Assembly (NCBI GenBank): GCA_016704465.1
Contig: JADJAD010000009.1
Span: 124,001 to 188,000 of the forward strand
Reading direction: 5' to 3'
Length of the DNA: 64,000 nucleotides
Origin: Gemmatimonadota bacterium
Lineage (GTDB): Bacteria; Gemmatimonadota; Gemmatimonadetes; Gemmatimonadales; Gemmatimonadaceae
In this document: positions 8,571 to 16,927 of the stretch, piece by piece
Layout of the letters: the number at the start of each line of letters is the position of its first letter
Position numbering within the stretch: the first letter of the stretch is position 1
Notes under the pieces: generated by a model
Database searches by the model: none
What the model was told of the DNA's origin: nothing
Seen by the model: only the letters and a program-made list of their open reading frames with translations
Position numbers and translations under genes: made by a program

Positions 8571-9608
8571 GTGGTGTCGTATATCCTCGCGATCATCGCG
8601 ATCGCGTTCGTGTTCGACTTCATCAACGGGTTCCACGACTCGGCCAATTCCATCGCGACCGTCGTGGGGACGCGGGTCCTCAGCCCGCTGACCGCGGTCG
8701 TGTGGGCGGCATTCTTCAACTTCGTTGCGGCGTTCACGGTGGGCACCGCGGTGGCGAAGACGATCGGGAAGGGGATGATCGACATCTCGATCGTCACGCC
8801 GAACGTGATCCTCGGCGGGTTGCTGGGGGCGATCGTCTGGAACCTGATCACCTGGTGGTACGGCCTGCCCAGCAGTTCGTCGCACGCCCTGCTCGGCGGC
8901 TACGCGGGGGCAGCGGTGGCCAAGGCGGGGTCGGGAGCGATCATTGTCGCCGGATGGACCAAGACCATCATCTTCATCTTCCTGTCGCCGCTGATCGGCA
9001 TGACGGCAGGTTTCCTCCTGATGACGGCGATCTACTGGACGTTTCGGCGCATGGCGCCGCACCGGGTCGATGCGATTTTTCGCAAGGTGCAGTTAGGGAG
9101 CGCGGCGCTCTTTTCGCTGTCGCACGGCGCGAATGACGCTCAAAAAACCATGGGGATCATCGTCGGCCTGCTCGTCTCGTCGAATGCGGCCTTCGCCAAC
9201 GAGCCGGGCTGGCTGCGGCACCTCTACCTGCCCGACGGCGAGACCGTCCCACTCTGGGTCGAGATGGGTGCCTACAGCGCGATCGCGCTGGGGACGCTTT
9301 TCGGCGGATGGCGCATCGTGCACACCATGGGGAGCCGCATCACCAAGCTCCGTCCCGTTGGCGGGAGCGCGGCCGAGACGGCGGGGGCGTTCGCCATCCT
9401 GCTGGCGACCTGGAATGGCATCCCGGTGAGCACGACGCACACCATTACCGGCGCGATCGTCGGCGTCGGTGCGACCAACCGGCTCAGCGCAGTGCGCTGG
9501 GGGATCGCGGGTCGCATCGTCTGGGCGTGGATCATGACGATCCCGGCCGCGGCGACGATCGCGGCCGTCTGTCTCCTGCTGCTGCAGCGCCTGAGCGGAA
9601 TGCCGTAG
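8571..9608 (+). CDS. Low-affinity inorganic phosphate transporter, PiT family
   Basis: A 345-residue membrane protein with about ten hydrophobic segments. Both halves carry the PiT signature: DFINGFHDSANSIATVV near the start and LSHGANDAQKTMGI in the middle, with the paired PSSSSHALLGG and PVSTTHTITGAIVG motifs. The family moves phosphate, often as a metal complex, driven by protons. The start is the first of two adjacent GTG codons. It is co-transcribed with the DUF47 gene and followed on the same strand by polyphosphate kinase, linking uptake to storage. Confidence 0.96.
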   Translation: MVSYILAIIAIAFVFDFINGFHDSANSIATVVGTRVLSPLTAVVWAAFFNFVAAFTVGTAVAKTIGKGMIDISIVTPNVILGGLLGAIVWNLITWWYGLPSSSSHALLGGYAGAAVAKAGSGAIIVAGWTKTIIFIFLSPLIGMTAGFLLMTAIYWTFRRMAPHRVDAIFRKVQLGSAALFSLSHGANDAQKTMGIIVGLLVSSNAAFANEPGWLRHLYLPDGETVPLWVEMGAYSAIALGTLFGGWRIVHTMGSRITKLRPVGGSAAETAGAFAILLATWNGIPVSTTHTITGAIVGVGATNRLSAVRWGIAGRIVWAWIMTIPAAATIAAVCLLLLQRLSGMP

Positions 9609-9650
9609 CGGGGTGGGCACCTGGCGCTCACGCGCGCGCGACGATCCCGC

Positions 9651-9680
9651 GTGACGGCGGGTAGTTGCGGCGGGTAGTTT
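9651..9680 (+). promoter_or_regulatory. Candidate ppk promoter with a repeated element
   Basis: GTGACG (9651-9656) and TAGTTT (9675-9680) stand 18 bases apart and could be -35 and -10 boxes, placing the transcript start about 36 bases before ATG 9723. The string cgggtagtt occurs twice here (9658-9666 and 9671-9679, period 13) and once before the DUF47-pit operon. Direct repeats near a promoter suggest a regulator site; PhoB is a plausible guess only. Confidence 0.35.
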
Positions 9681-9722
9681 ACGACCGCCACGTTGATTAC
9701 CTCGCCTCTCAGGTTCACCGCA

Positions 9723-11948
9723 ATGCCCGCTCACGCCGTCGCGCCCGACCTTTACCTGAATCGCGAACTCGCATGGCTCGAGTTCAACGCCCGGGTGCTG
9801 CACGAGGCGCTCGACGAGCGCACCCCGTTGCTCGAACGGCTCAAGTTCCTCTCGATCTTCAGCACCAACCTGGACGAGTTCTACCAGGTGCGGGTGGCCG
9901 GGTTGCGCCGGCAGGTAGCGGCGGGGGTGCAGCACGCACCGGCCGACGGCATGTCGCCCTCGGCCCAGCTGGGGGCGATCGAGGCCAAGGTGCGTGTGCT
10001 CATCGCCCAGGCCCGCGACTGCCTGCACACGGTGCTCCTGCCGGCGCTGGACCGATTCGACATCCGCCTGGTGGAGATGGACGCGCTCTCGCCGGACGAG
10101 ACCCGGGCGATGGACCAGTTCTTCGACCGTGAGGTGTTCCCAGTGCTCACGCCGCTGGCGGTGGATCCGGGCCACACGTTCCCGTACATCTCCAATCTCT
10201 CGATTTCGCTCGCGGTGGCGCTGCGCGATCCGGCGCGCGGCGGCGAGCACTTTGCCCGCGTGAAGGTGCCGCGCAGCATGCCGCGCTGGATCCCGATCGG
10301 TCGTCCGCACCACTTTGTCCCGCTGGAGCGACTGATCGGGGCCCACCTGGTGTCGCTCTTTCCGGGCATGGAGATCGTTGGCTGGCACACCTTCAAGATC
10401 ACCCGGTACTCCGACCTCGACGTCCCGGCGGCCGATGAACCCGAAGACCTGCTGGCGACGATCGAGGAGCAGGTCTTCCAGCGCCGGTTTGGCGAGGTCG
10501 TGCGACTCGAGGTGCAGAGCGGGATGCCGGTCCACATCCGCCAGCTCCTGCTCGACGAGCTGCGCGAGGTGTCCGACCCCGAGATCCTCCCGCTCACCGA
10601 AGCCGACGTGCACGAATCGGGGACGCTGCTCGAACTCGGCGACCTGCTGTCGCTGGCCACGCTGGACATTCCGGCCTTGCGTGACGCCCCGTTCACGCCG
10701 CTGACCCCCCCGGAGCTGCGCGACCCGACCCGATCGATCTTCGCGGCAATCCGAGAGCAGGACATCCTCGTCCACCATCCCTTCGAATCGTTTGCCACGT
10801 CGGTCGAGCGGTTCTTCGAGGCGGCGGCGCAGGACGAGCACGTGCTGGCGATCAAGACCACGCTGTATCGCACGTCGGGCGACAGCGCCATCGTCAAGAC
10901 GCTCACCGACGCCGCGCAACGCGGCAAGCAGGTGGCGGTGCTCGTGGAGCTGCAGGCGCGCGGTGACGAGGCCAACAACATCTCGTGGGCCCGCACGCTG
11001 GAGAACTTCGGGGTGCACGTGGCGTACGGACTGCCGGGGCTCAAGACGCACGCGAAGATCGCCCTCGTCGTGCGTCGCGAGCCGGACGGGATCCGGCGGT
11101 ACGTGCACATCGGGACGGGCAACTACAACTCCAAGACAGCCCGCCTGTACACCGACCTGGCGCTGCTCACCTGCAAGCCGGACATCGGCGCGGACCTGTC
11201 CGACGTCTTCAACCTGCTCACCGGCCACTCGCGCCAGCGCGAGTACCGCAAGGTGCTGGTGGCGCCGGCGAACATGAAGATGCGCTTCCTCGCGCTGATC
11301 CGTCGCGAGGCCGAGCATGCCAGCGCCGGGCGCCCCTCGCGCATCATCGCCAAGCTCAACTCGCTGGTCTCCCCGGACATCATTGCCGAGTTGTATGCGG
11401 CGTCGCAGGCCGGGGTCGAGATCGACCTGATCCTGCGCGGCATCTGCTGCCTGCGTCCGCAACTGCCGGGAACCAGCGACCGGATCCGCGTGCGCAGCAT
11501 CATCGGCCGTTTTCTCGAGCATTCCCGCCTGTTCTACTTTTCCAACGGCGGGAGCGAGGAGTTCTACCTCGGCTCGGCGGACTGGATGCCCCGCAACCTC
11601 GAGCGGCGCGTCGAGGTGATCGTCCCGGTCGAGGAGCGGGCGTTGCAGCTGCGGTTGTTCTCCCTGCTCGAGACGTGCCTCGCCGACAATCGCCAGGCCT
11701 GGGAGCAGCGGCCGGACGGCCACTACGTCCAGCGCACGCCGGAGGGCGAGGAGGAGGTGGCCACGCACCACAAGCTGCTGCGTGACCCGTGGGGGCTGGA
11801 CCGGGTGGACTCCCGCTACACGACCGCCGAGGTGCGGGCGGTGTCCGCCACCGCGTCGCCGGCGCCGCAGCAGGCAGCGACGGGCGACAACGGCCACGAG
11901 ACGCCCGCGGCGGAGCGTCCGAAGGGGAGCCGCGCCGTTCGCCGTTAG
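9723..11948 (+). CDS. ppk: Polyphosphate kinase 1
   Basis: A 741-residue PPK1 that builds inorganic polyphosphate from ATP. The N-terminal domain begins YLNRELAWLEFNARVLHEA; the ATP-binding and catalytic lobes hold FVHH-type segments (DILVHHPFESF), the phospho-accepting histidine 443 in GLKTHAKIA, and the second catalytic block HIGTGNYNSKTARLYTDLAL. Length and order match the family. ATG 9723 is chosen over one 30 bases earlier because it gives the short lead before YLNRELAW usual in PPK1. Stop TAG lies inside a GTTAGGC repeat. The gene runs convergently into ppx, so synthesis and breakdown of polyphosphate sit tail to tail. Confidence 0.97.
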   Translation: MPAHAVAPDLYLNRELAWLEFNARVLHEALDERTPLLERLKFLSIFSTNLDEFYQVRVAGLRRQVAAGVQHAPADGMSPSAQLGAIEAKVRVLIAQARDCLHTVLLPALDRFDIRLVEMDALSPDETRAMDQFFDREVFPVLTPLAVDPGHTFPYISNLSISLAVALRDPARGGEHFARVKVPRSMPRWIPIGRPHHFVPLERLIGAHLVSLFPGMEIVGWHTFKITRYSDLDVPAADEPEDLLATIEEQVFQRRFGEVVRLEVQSGMPVHIRQLLLDELREVSDPEILPLTEADVHESGTLLELGDLLSLATLDIPALRDAPFTPLTPPELRDPTRSIFAAIREQDILVHHPFESFATSVERFFEAAAQDEHVLAIKTTLYRTSGDSAIVKTLTDAAQRGKQVAVLVELQARGDEANNISWARTLENFGVHVAYGLPGLKTHAKIALVVRREPDGIRRYVHIGTGNYNSKTARLYTDLALLTCKPDIGADLSDVFNLLTGHSRQREYRKVLVAPANMKMRFLALIRREAEHASAGRPSRIIAKLNSLVSPDIIAELYAASQAGVEIDLILRGICCLRPQLPGTSDRIRVRSIIGRFLEHSRLFYFSNGGSEEFYLGSADWMPRNLERRVEVIVPVEERALQLRLFSLLETCLADNRQAWEQRPDGHYVQRTPEGEEEVATHHKLLRDPWGLDRVDSRYTTAEVRAVSATASPAPQQAATGDNGHETPAAERPKGSRAVRR

Positions 11949-12000
11949 GCGCGGCCGCTGGGGGCGGCCGTTAGGCGCGTCCGCTGGTCGCGGCCGTTAG
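11941..12000. repeat. 26-base tandem repeat forming both stop codons of ppk and ppx
   Basis: gccgttaggcgcggccgctgg (11941-11961) returns as gccgttaggcgcgtccgctgg (11967-11987) and partly as gccgttag (11993-12000). The first TAG is the ppk stop; on the other strand the TTA at 11997-11999 is the ppx stop TAA. Two of the copies hold the GTTAGGC heptamer that is over-represented in the window. No classical terminator with a T-run is present between the two genes. Confidence 0.75.
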
Positions 12001-13631
12001 TCGCCCTTGGTACCCTCGCCGCCCTCGACCACGGAGCCGTCCGGGGCGACGATCTCGACCGGGACCCCGATCAGCTTCGACAGCAGCGCGGACTTGCGGT
12101 TGGCGCCCCAGAGCTCGAGCCGGAGCACGCGTGCCCTCGGATCGGGGACTGCGGTGATGCGCAGGGCGCGGTCGTTCCAGCGCACCTTCACGCGCTGGAC
12201 GCCGCCCACGTGCCCGCGATCAAACCCGTCGGCGACGCGCAGGAGCGCCGAGAGGCGCACGATGCGCGCGCGCGTGTCGCGGTCCAGCCGGCCGAAGTTG
12301 GCGTGCTTGCGCTTGGGCGGGGCACCGCGGTGGTAGCGCGCGACGTTCGCCACGATCACCTGCTCGACGGGCGACATCCCCAGCAGCTCGGCATGCAGGA
12401 TCAGGTGATACGAGTGCTTGTGATGCTTGTCGTAGTTGATGTGGTAACCCACGTCGTGCAACAGCGCGGCGTCGGCGAGCACCGGTCGGTCTTCCTCCGC
12501 GCATCCCAAGCGGGCCCCGATCGCGTCGAACAGCTGCAGCGCCAGGCGCTGCACGTGCTGCGCGTGTGGTGCCTCGTAGTGACAGCGCTCGGCAAAGGTC
12601 CGCACCGAACGCTCGCGCGCCTCGCCCGGGTCGGCGGGGACGGCCGCGACGTGCGCCGTCTCCAGCAGCAATCCCTCACGAATGCCGTATTTCGAGACCA
12701 GCAGCTCGCGCGCGTCGATGCGCGCCATCACCTCGGCTGCGACGGCGAGGCCCGCGAGTATGATGTCCGAGCGTTCGACGTTGAGGCCCCGGATGTGCGT
12801 GCGTTCCTCGGGCGAACACGCCTGCACGAGGTCGATGATGTGCTCGAGTTCCTCGCGGGGAACTCGCGTGCCGTGGACCCGACCTGCGGCGCTCGTCGTG
12901 CCCTGCCGGTAGAGGTAGATCCCGGCGAGGTTGGTGAACGTCCCGCCCGACGCAATTAGCTGGGCGCCTCGCCAGTCGCGCAGGGGGAGGGCGGCCCGCA
13001 CTTCATCGCGCACATGGGCGCGCAGCTTGCGCACATCCTTGCGTTTGGGGGACAGGCCGAGGAACTGCTCGGTCATCCGAATGGCGCCGTAGGGCATAGA
13101 GACGAGACGTTCGAGCAGGCCGTCGGCACTCATGGCGAGTTCGAGCGATCCACCGCCGACGTCCATCACGACCGCGCGACCGCGCGCGAGGTCGAAGTGC
13201 GCCAGCGCCGATCGGAAGGCGAGTTGGGCCTCCTGCTCGCCGTGCAGCAGGCGCACGCGCAACCCCGTCTGCCGCCGCACCAGGTCCAGGAACGCCCGGC
13301 CATTGGCGGCATCGCGCACCGCGCTCGTGGCGACGGCCTCCACTTTCGTGGCGCCGTACTGCCGGGCGAGGGTGGCCATGCGCTGCATCGCCTCGAGGGC
13401 GTGTCGCATGGCGTCTTCGCCCAGCCGCCCTGCGCGGTCGACGCCGGTGCCGAGGCGTGGGGCGGCCTTCATTTCGTCGAGGACCTTGATGCGCCCGTCG
13501 GGCGAGACGTCGGCGATGATCTGCCGGATGGAGTTGGACCCGATGTCGATTGCCGCCAGCCGCACGCTATCCGCCGGACCGGCCCCAACGGTGCGGAGCG
13601 GCAGTACGCGTGGCCGGGCGGGGGCGTTCAT
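11997..13631 (-). CDS. ppx: Exopolyphosphatase / pppGpp phosphatase family, with HD-type C-terminal domain
   Basis: A 544-residue Ppx/GppA enzyme of the sugar kinase/Hsp70 fold. The N-terminal half holds AAIDIGSNSIRQIIADV, ATSAVRDAANG, and the phosphate-binding VVMDVGGGSLELAM; the C-terminal half has the HD-domain set HCHYEAPHAQHV-like start, ALLHDVGYHINYDKHHKHSY. It releases phosphate from polyphosphate and may also act on pppGpp; the sequence does not separate these roles. It follows phoU after three bases and ends the pst-phoU-ppx operon. Being convergent with ppk and co-transcribed with Pst genes, it probably frees stored phosphate when Pst is induced. Confidence 0.93.
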   Translation of the reverse strand: MNAPARPRVLPLRTVGAGPADSVRLAAIDIGSNSIRQIIADVSPDGRIKVLDEMKAAPRLGTGVDRAGRLGEDAMRHALEAMQRMATLARQYGATKVEAVATSAVRDAANGRAFLDLVRRQTGLRVRLLHGEQEAQLAFRSALAHFDLARGRAVVMDVGGGSLELAMSADGLLERLVSMPYGAIRMTEQFLGLSPKRKDVRKLRAHVRDEVRAALPLRDWRGAQLIASGGTFTNLAGIYLYRQGTTSAAGRVHGTRVPREELEHIIDLVQACSPEERTHIRGLNVERSDIILAGLAVAAEVMARIDARELLVSKYGIREGLLLETAHVAAVPADPGEARERSVRTFAERCHYEAPHAQHVQRLALQLFDAIGARLGCAEEDRPVLADAALLHDVGYHINYDKHHKHSYHLILHAELLGMSPVEQVIVANVARYHRGAPPKRKHANFGRLDRDTRARIVRLSALLRVADGFDRGHVGGVQRVKVRWNDRALRITAVPDPRARVLRLELWGANRKSALLSKLIGVPVEIVAPDGSVVEGGEGTKGD

Positions 13632-13634
13632 GGG

Positions 13635-14345
13635 TCAGCTCGTCTCGGCGGTGGCCCGGTCGCCCATCTCGACGCGATGCTTGATCTGCTTCCCCTCGGC
13701 GAGGTAGACCGCGCCCTCGCCGATGTTCGTGGCGAGGTCGGCGACGCGCTCGAGGTTGCGGCTGACGAGCAGGAGCTCGAGCGACGGGTTGATGGTGCGG
13801 GCGTCGGCCATCATGTGCGTCAGCAGGATGCGAAAGAGCGAGTTGTGCAGCGCGTCGACGGCGTCGTCGGCCCTGCAGACCTCGCGCCCGAGCGCGCCGT
13901 CGCCGCGGATGAATGCGTCCAGGGCGTCGCTCAGCATGCGGCGGGCCCGGCGCGCCATGTCCTCGATCTCGGGATCGGGGACGATCGATGAGCGCAGGGC
14001 GATCAGGCGAAGCGCCGATTGGGCGATGTTGACCGCGTGGTCGCCGACGCGTTCCAGGTCGCTGGAGACCTTGATGGCGCTGATGATGAAGCGCAGGTCG
14101 CGGGCCATCGGTTGCTGGAGCGCCAGCAGCTCCACGGCGAGCGACTCGACCTCGATCTCGAGCGTGTCCACCTCGCGGTCGGCCTGGATCACCGCGTCGG
14201 CCTTCTCCTTGTCGCGCGTCAGCAGGGCATCGACCGCGAGGTCCACGAGCTCCTCCGCGCGCGCCGACATGTCCAGCAGGCGCTGCTTCAGCGTGGCCAG
14301 CTGGTCATGGAAGTGGCGAAAACCGCTGGCGGTGTCGGGGCTCAT
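13635..14345 (-). CDS. phoU: Phosphate signalling regulator PhoU
   Basis: A 236-residue protein with two three-helix PhoU repeats. Each half holds the family motif: MARDLRFIISAIKVSSDLERVGDHAVNIA in outline in the first and ELLLVSRNLERVADLATNIGEGAVYLAEG in the second. PhoU links the Pst transporter to the PhoR kinase and represses the regulon when phosphate is plentiful. The start overlaps the stop of the upstream pstB by four bases (ATGA). phoR and phoB are encoded 10 kb away on the same strand. Confidence 0.96.
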   Translation of the reverse strand: MSPDTASGFRHFHDQLATLKQRLLDMSARAEELVDLAVDALLTRDKEKADAVIQADREVDTLEIEVESLAVELLALQQPMARDLRFIISAIKVSSDLERVGDHAVNIAQSALRLIALRSSIVPDPEIEDMARRARRMLSDALDAFIRGDGALGREVCRADDAVDALHNSLFRILLTHMMADARTINPSLELLLVSRNLERVADLATNIGEGAVYLAEGKQIKHRVEMGDRATAETS

Positions 14346-15133
14346 CCGAATCTCCCGGTGATGTAGGCCTCAGTACGCTCTTCGCGCGGACTGGTGAACA
14401 TACGCTCGGTCGCATCGACTTCGACAAGGCGGCCGAGGTAGAAAAATGCCGTCTGGTCCGACACGCGGGCCGCCTGCTGCAGGTTGTGGGTGACGATCAC
14501 GATGGTCAACTCGGCCTTGAGCTCGTACAACAGCTCCTCGATCTTCAGCGTCGCGATCGGGTCGAGCGCCGAGCAGGGCTCGTCCAGCAGCAGCACCTCC
14601 GGATCGTTCGCCAGCGCGCGGGCGATGCACAGGCGCTGTTGCTGGCCCCCGGACAGGCCGAGGGCGCTCTGCGTGAGGCGGTCCTTCACCTCGTCCCAGA
14701 GCGCCGCGCGCCGCAGCGCCGACTCGACGATCTCGTCCAGCTCTGTGCGCGCCGCTGCCCCATTGATGCGCGGACCGTAGGCGACGTTGTCGTAGATCGA
14801 CTTGGGAAACGCATTCCACCGCTGAAAGACCATCCCCACCCGCTGCCGCAACTGTACCACGTCCATCTCGCGGGCGTACAGGTCCTCGCCGTCGAGCAGC
14901 ATCGTCCCCGAATGTCGCGTCCCGGGAATGAGGGCGTTCATGCGGTTGATGCCGCGCAGGAAGGTCGACTTGCCGCACCCCGAAGGGCCGATGAACGCGG
15001 TGACCGATCGCGCGGGCATGGAGAGGTCGAGGTCGAAGAGCGCTTGCTTCTCCCCATAATAGAAAGAGAACGTCCGGGCCTCGATGGTGCCGGGCGGGAC
15101 GGGGGACGGGGGACGGGGGACGGGAGTGGTCAC
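14342..15133 (-). CDS. pstB: Phosphate ABC transporter ATP-binding protein PstB (second in operon)
   Basis: A 263-residue ABC ATPase that powers PstCA. Walker A is GPSGCGKST, the signature LSGGQQQRLCIARAL, Walker B VLLLDEPCSALDP and the switch histidine lies in VTHNLQQA. It ends AYITGRFG, the PstB tail. GTG 15131-15133 is chosen as start because it overlaps the stop of the upstream pstB (GTGA), as do most junctions in this operon; the lead is short and proline-rich. It carries CSALDP where its partner has TASLDP, and the two are clearly different paralogs, not a recent copy. Confidence 0.93.
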   Translation of the reverse strand: MTTPVPRPPSPVPPGTIEARTFSFYYGEKQALFDLDLSMPARSVTAFIGPSGCGKSTFLRGINRMNALIPGTRHSGTMLLDGEDLYAREMDVVQLRQRVGMVFQRWNAFPKSIYDNVAYGPRINGAAARTELDEIVESALRRAALWDEVKDRLTQSALGLSGGQQQRLCIARALANDPEVLLLDEPCSALDPIATLKIEELLYELKAELTIVIVTHNLQQAARVSDQTAFFYLGRLVEVDATERMFTSPREERTEAYITGRFG

Positions 15134-16014
15134 CCGAAGCGGCCGGTGATGTAGGCTTCGGTGCGCGGATCCCTGGGGGTCGTGAACAGCAGCTTTGTCG
15201 GGGCGACCTCGACGAGTGCGCCGGCGAGCATGAACGCGGTGCGGTCGGACACGCGAGCGGCTTGCTGCATGTTGTGTGTCACGATGATCATGGTCACCAC
15301 ACCGCGCAACTCGTACACCAGCTCCTCGACGCGTTGGGTCGAGACCGGATCGAGCGAGGCCGTGGGCTCGTCGAGCAGCAGGACGCGGGGGCTGGTGGCG
15401 AGCGCCCGGGCGATGCACAGGCGCTGTTGCTGGCCACCGGAGAGCCCGATGGCCGAGTCCTTCAACCGATCCTTGACCTCGTCCCAGAGGGCGGCGCGAC
15501 GCAGCGATCGCTCCACGATCTCGTCGAGCGCGCGCCGATCGGGGGCCGACGCCCCGATCCCCTTGAAGCCCGCCGCCACGTTGTCGCGAATCGACATGGT
15601 GGGAAAGGGGGTCGGGCGTTGGAAGACCATCCCGATGCGCCGCTGCACCTGGATGGGCGAGATGCCACGCGCATAGATGTCCTGTCCATCGAGCAGCACC
15701 TCGCCCTCGGTGCGGGCGCCGGGAATCGTCTCGTGCATCCGGTTGAGGCAGCGCAGCAGCGTCGACTTTCCGCACCCCGATGGACCGATGATGGCGGTCA
15801 CCTGTCCGTCGAGGAAAGCGACGTTGACATCGCGCACGGCGCTCGTCGCGCCGTAGTACGCATCCAGCCGCTGCACGGCGACGCGCACGGTGGCGGCGCC
15901 GGACGCCTGCCCGGCGGAGCTCGAATCCGACGGCGAGGAGCGCACCGAAGGGACGGCGACCCTGGGACGCCCCGGTGCGGTCGGGCGGCTGGCAGAGAGG
16001 TGCACGTCAGTCAC
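15130..16014 (-). CDS. pstB: Phosphate ABC transporter ATP-binding protein PstB (first in operon)
   Basis: A PstB ATPase of about 294 residues: Walker A GPSGCGKST, signature LSGGQQQRLCIARALA, Walker B VLLLDEPTASLDP, H-loop VTHNMQQA and the tail AYITGRFG. A roughly 35-residue Ser/Pro-rich N-terminal lead precedes the ATPase fold. GTG 16012-16014 is preferred to an ATG ten codons earlier because GGAGGAGG stands a few bases before it and it overlaps the end of pstA. Two consecutive pstB genes with one PstCA pair are known in some firmicutes and streptococci; whether both are used together or under different conditions cannot be told. Confidence 0.92.
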   Translation of the reverse strand: MTDVHLSASRPTAPGRPRVAVPSVRSSPSDSSSAGQASGAATVRVAVQRLDAYYGATSAVRDVNVAFLDGQVTAIIGPSGCGKSTLLRCLNRMHETIPGARTEGEVLLDGQDIYARGISPIQVQRRIGMVFQRPTPFPTMSIRDNVAAGFKGIGASAPDRRALDEIVERSLRRAALWDEVKDRLKDSAIGLSGGQQQRLCIARALATSPRVLLLDEPTASLDPVSTQRVEELVYELRGVVTMIIVTHNMQQAARVSDRTAFMLAGALVEVAPTKLLFTTPRDPRTEAYITGRFG

Positions 16015-16927
16015 CGCCTCCTCCGTATCGTGAACGAGTGGCATAGCGGGCGATGAGCGAGATGATGAGGACCAGGCCGATCAGGACGAGCGCGCCCGCC
16101 CAGGCCAGGCGATGCCACTCATCGTACGGACTGATTGCATAGTTGAAGATCTGGAGCGGCAGCGCGGAAATCGGCTGGTCGAGCGCGAGCGACCAGAACT
16201 GGTTGCCAAAGGCGGTGAACAGCAGCGGCGCCGTCTCACCGGCGATGCGGGCCACGGCCACCAGCGCCCCGGTGACGATCCCCGGCAGCGCGGTGCGCAG
16301 GACCACGGTGAGCGATGTGCGCCACCGCGTGTACCCGAGCGCCAAAGCGGCCTCGCGCAGCGACGTCGGCACCAGCCGGATCATCTCCTCGGTGGTGCGC
16401 GTGACCAGCGGGATCATCATGGCGCCGAGGGCGATGCCGCCGGCGGTCGCCGAGAAGTGACCGAGTGGGCGCACGAGGAACTGCCAGGCGAAGATCCCCA
16501 TCACGATGGACGGGAGGCCGTTGAGGACGTCGGACAGGAAACGCACGCTGGTCGCGAGTCGCGAGCCGCGCTGTTCTGCCAGGTACAATCCGGCCCCGAT
16601 GCCGATGGGCAGTCCGATGGCCGAGGCGACGCCCAGCAACACGAGTGTCCCGGCGATGGCGTTGCCCATGCCGCCGCCGACCTCACCGACCGGCTTCGGC
16701 ATCCTGGTGAAGAAATCGAGCGAGATGGAGGAGGCCCCTTCGCGCGCGAGGTGCCACACGATGAGGAGCAGCGGGAGGACGGCCAGCAGCGCGGCGACGT
16801 ACATGACGCCTTGCATCAGGGCGTTGACCGCCCGGCGCCGTGTCAGGGTGCCGGCGGTGCGCAGGGCCGTGGCGCGCCGCACGCCGGTGTCGCGGCGCGG
16901 GCGCGTCGGCGCGGTGGAGCTGGTCAT
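16007..16927 (-). CDS. pstA: Phosphate ABC transporter permease PstA
   Basis: A 306-residue inner-membrane permease with six hydrophobic segments. The EAA loop region reads SLREAALALGYTRWRTSLTVVLRTALPGI, and FNQ-type PstA features are seen in GEVGGGMGNAIAGTLVLLG. It forms the phosphate channel with PstC. ATG 16925-16927 overlaps the pstC stop (ATGA). An Arg/Thr-rich cytosolic N-terminus of about 35 residues precedes the first helix. Confidence 0.95.
   Translation of the reverse strand: MTSSTAPTRPRRDTGVRRATALRTAGTLTRRRAVNALMQGVMYVAALLAVLPLLLIVWHLAREGASSISLDFFTRMPKPVGEVGGGMGNAIAGTLVLLGVASAIGLPIGIGAGLYLAEQRGSRLATSVRFLSDVLNGLPSIVMGIFAWQFLVRPLGHFSATAGGIALGAMMIPLVTRTTEEMIRLVPTSLREAALALGYTRWRTSLTVVLRTALPGIVTGALVAVARIAGETAPLLFTAFGNQFWSLALDQPISALPLQIFNYAISPYDEWHRLAWAGALVLIGLVLIISLIARYATRSRYGGGGD

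Noticed and set aside
9093..11897. Minus-strand open frame of 934 codons opposite ppk
   Set aside because: It is rich in Arg, His and Gln, has no family motif, and is fully explained by the third-position GC bias of ppk and pit on the other strand.
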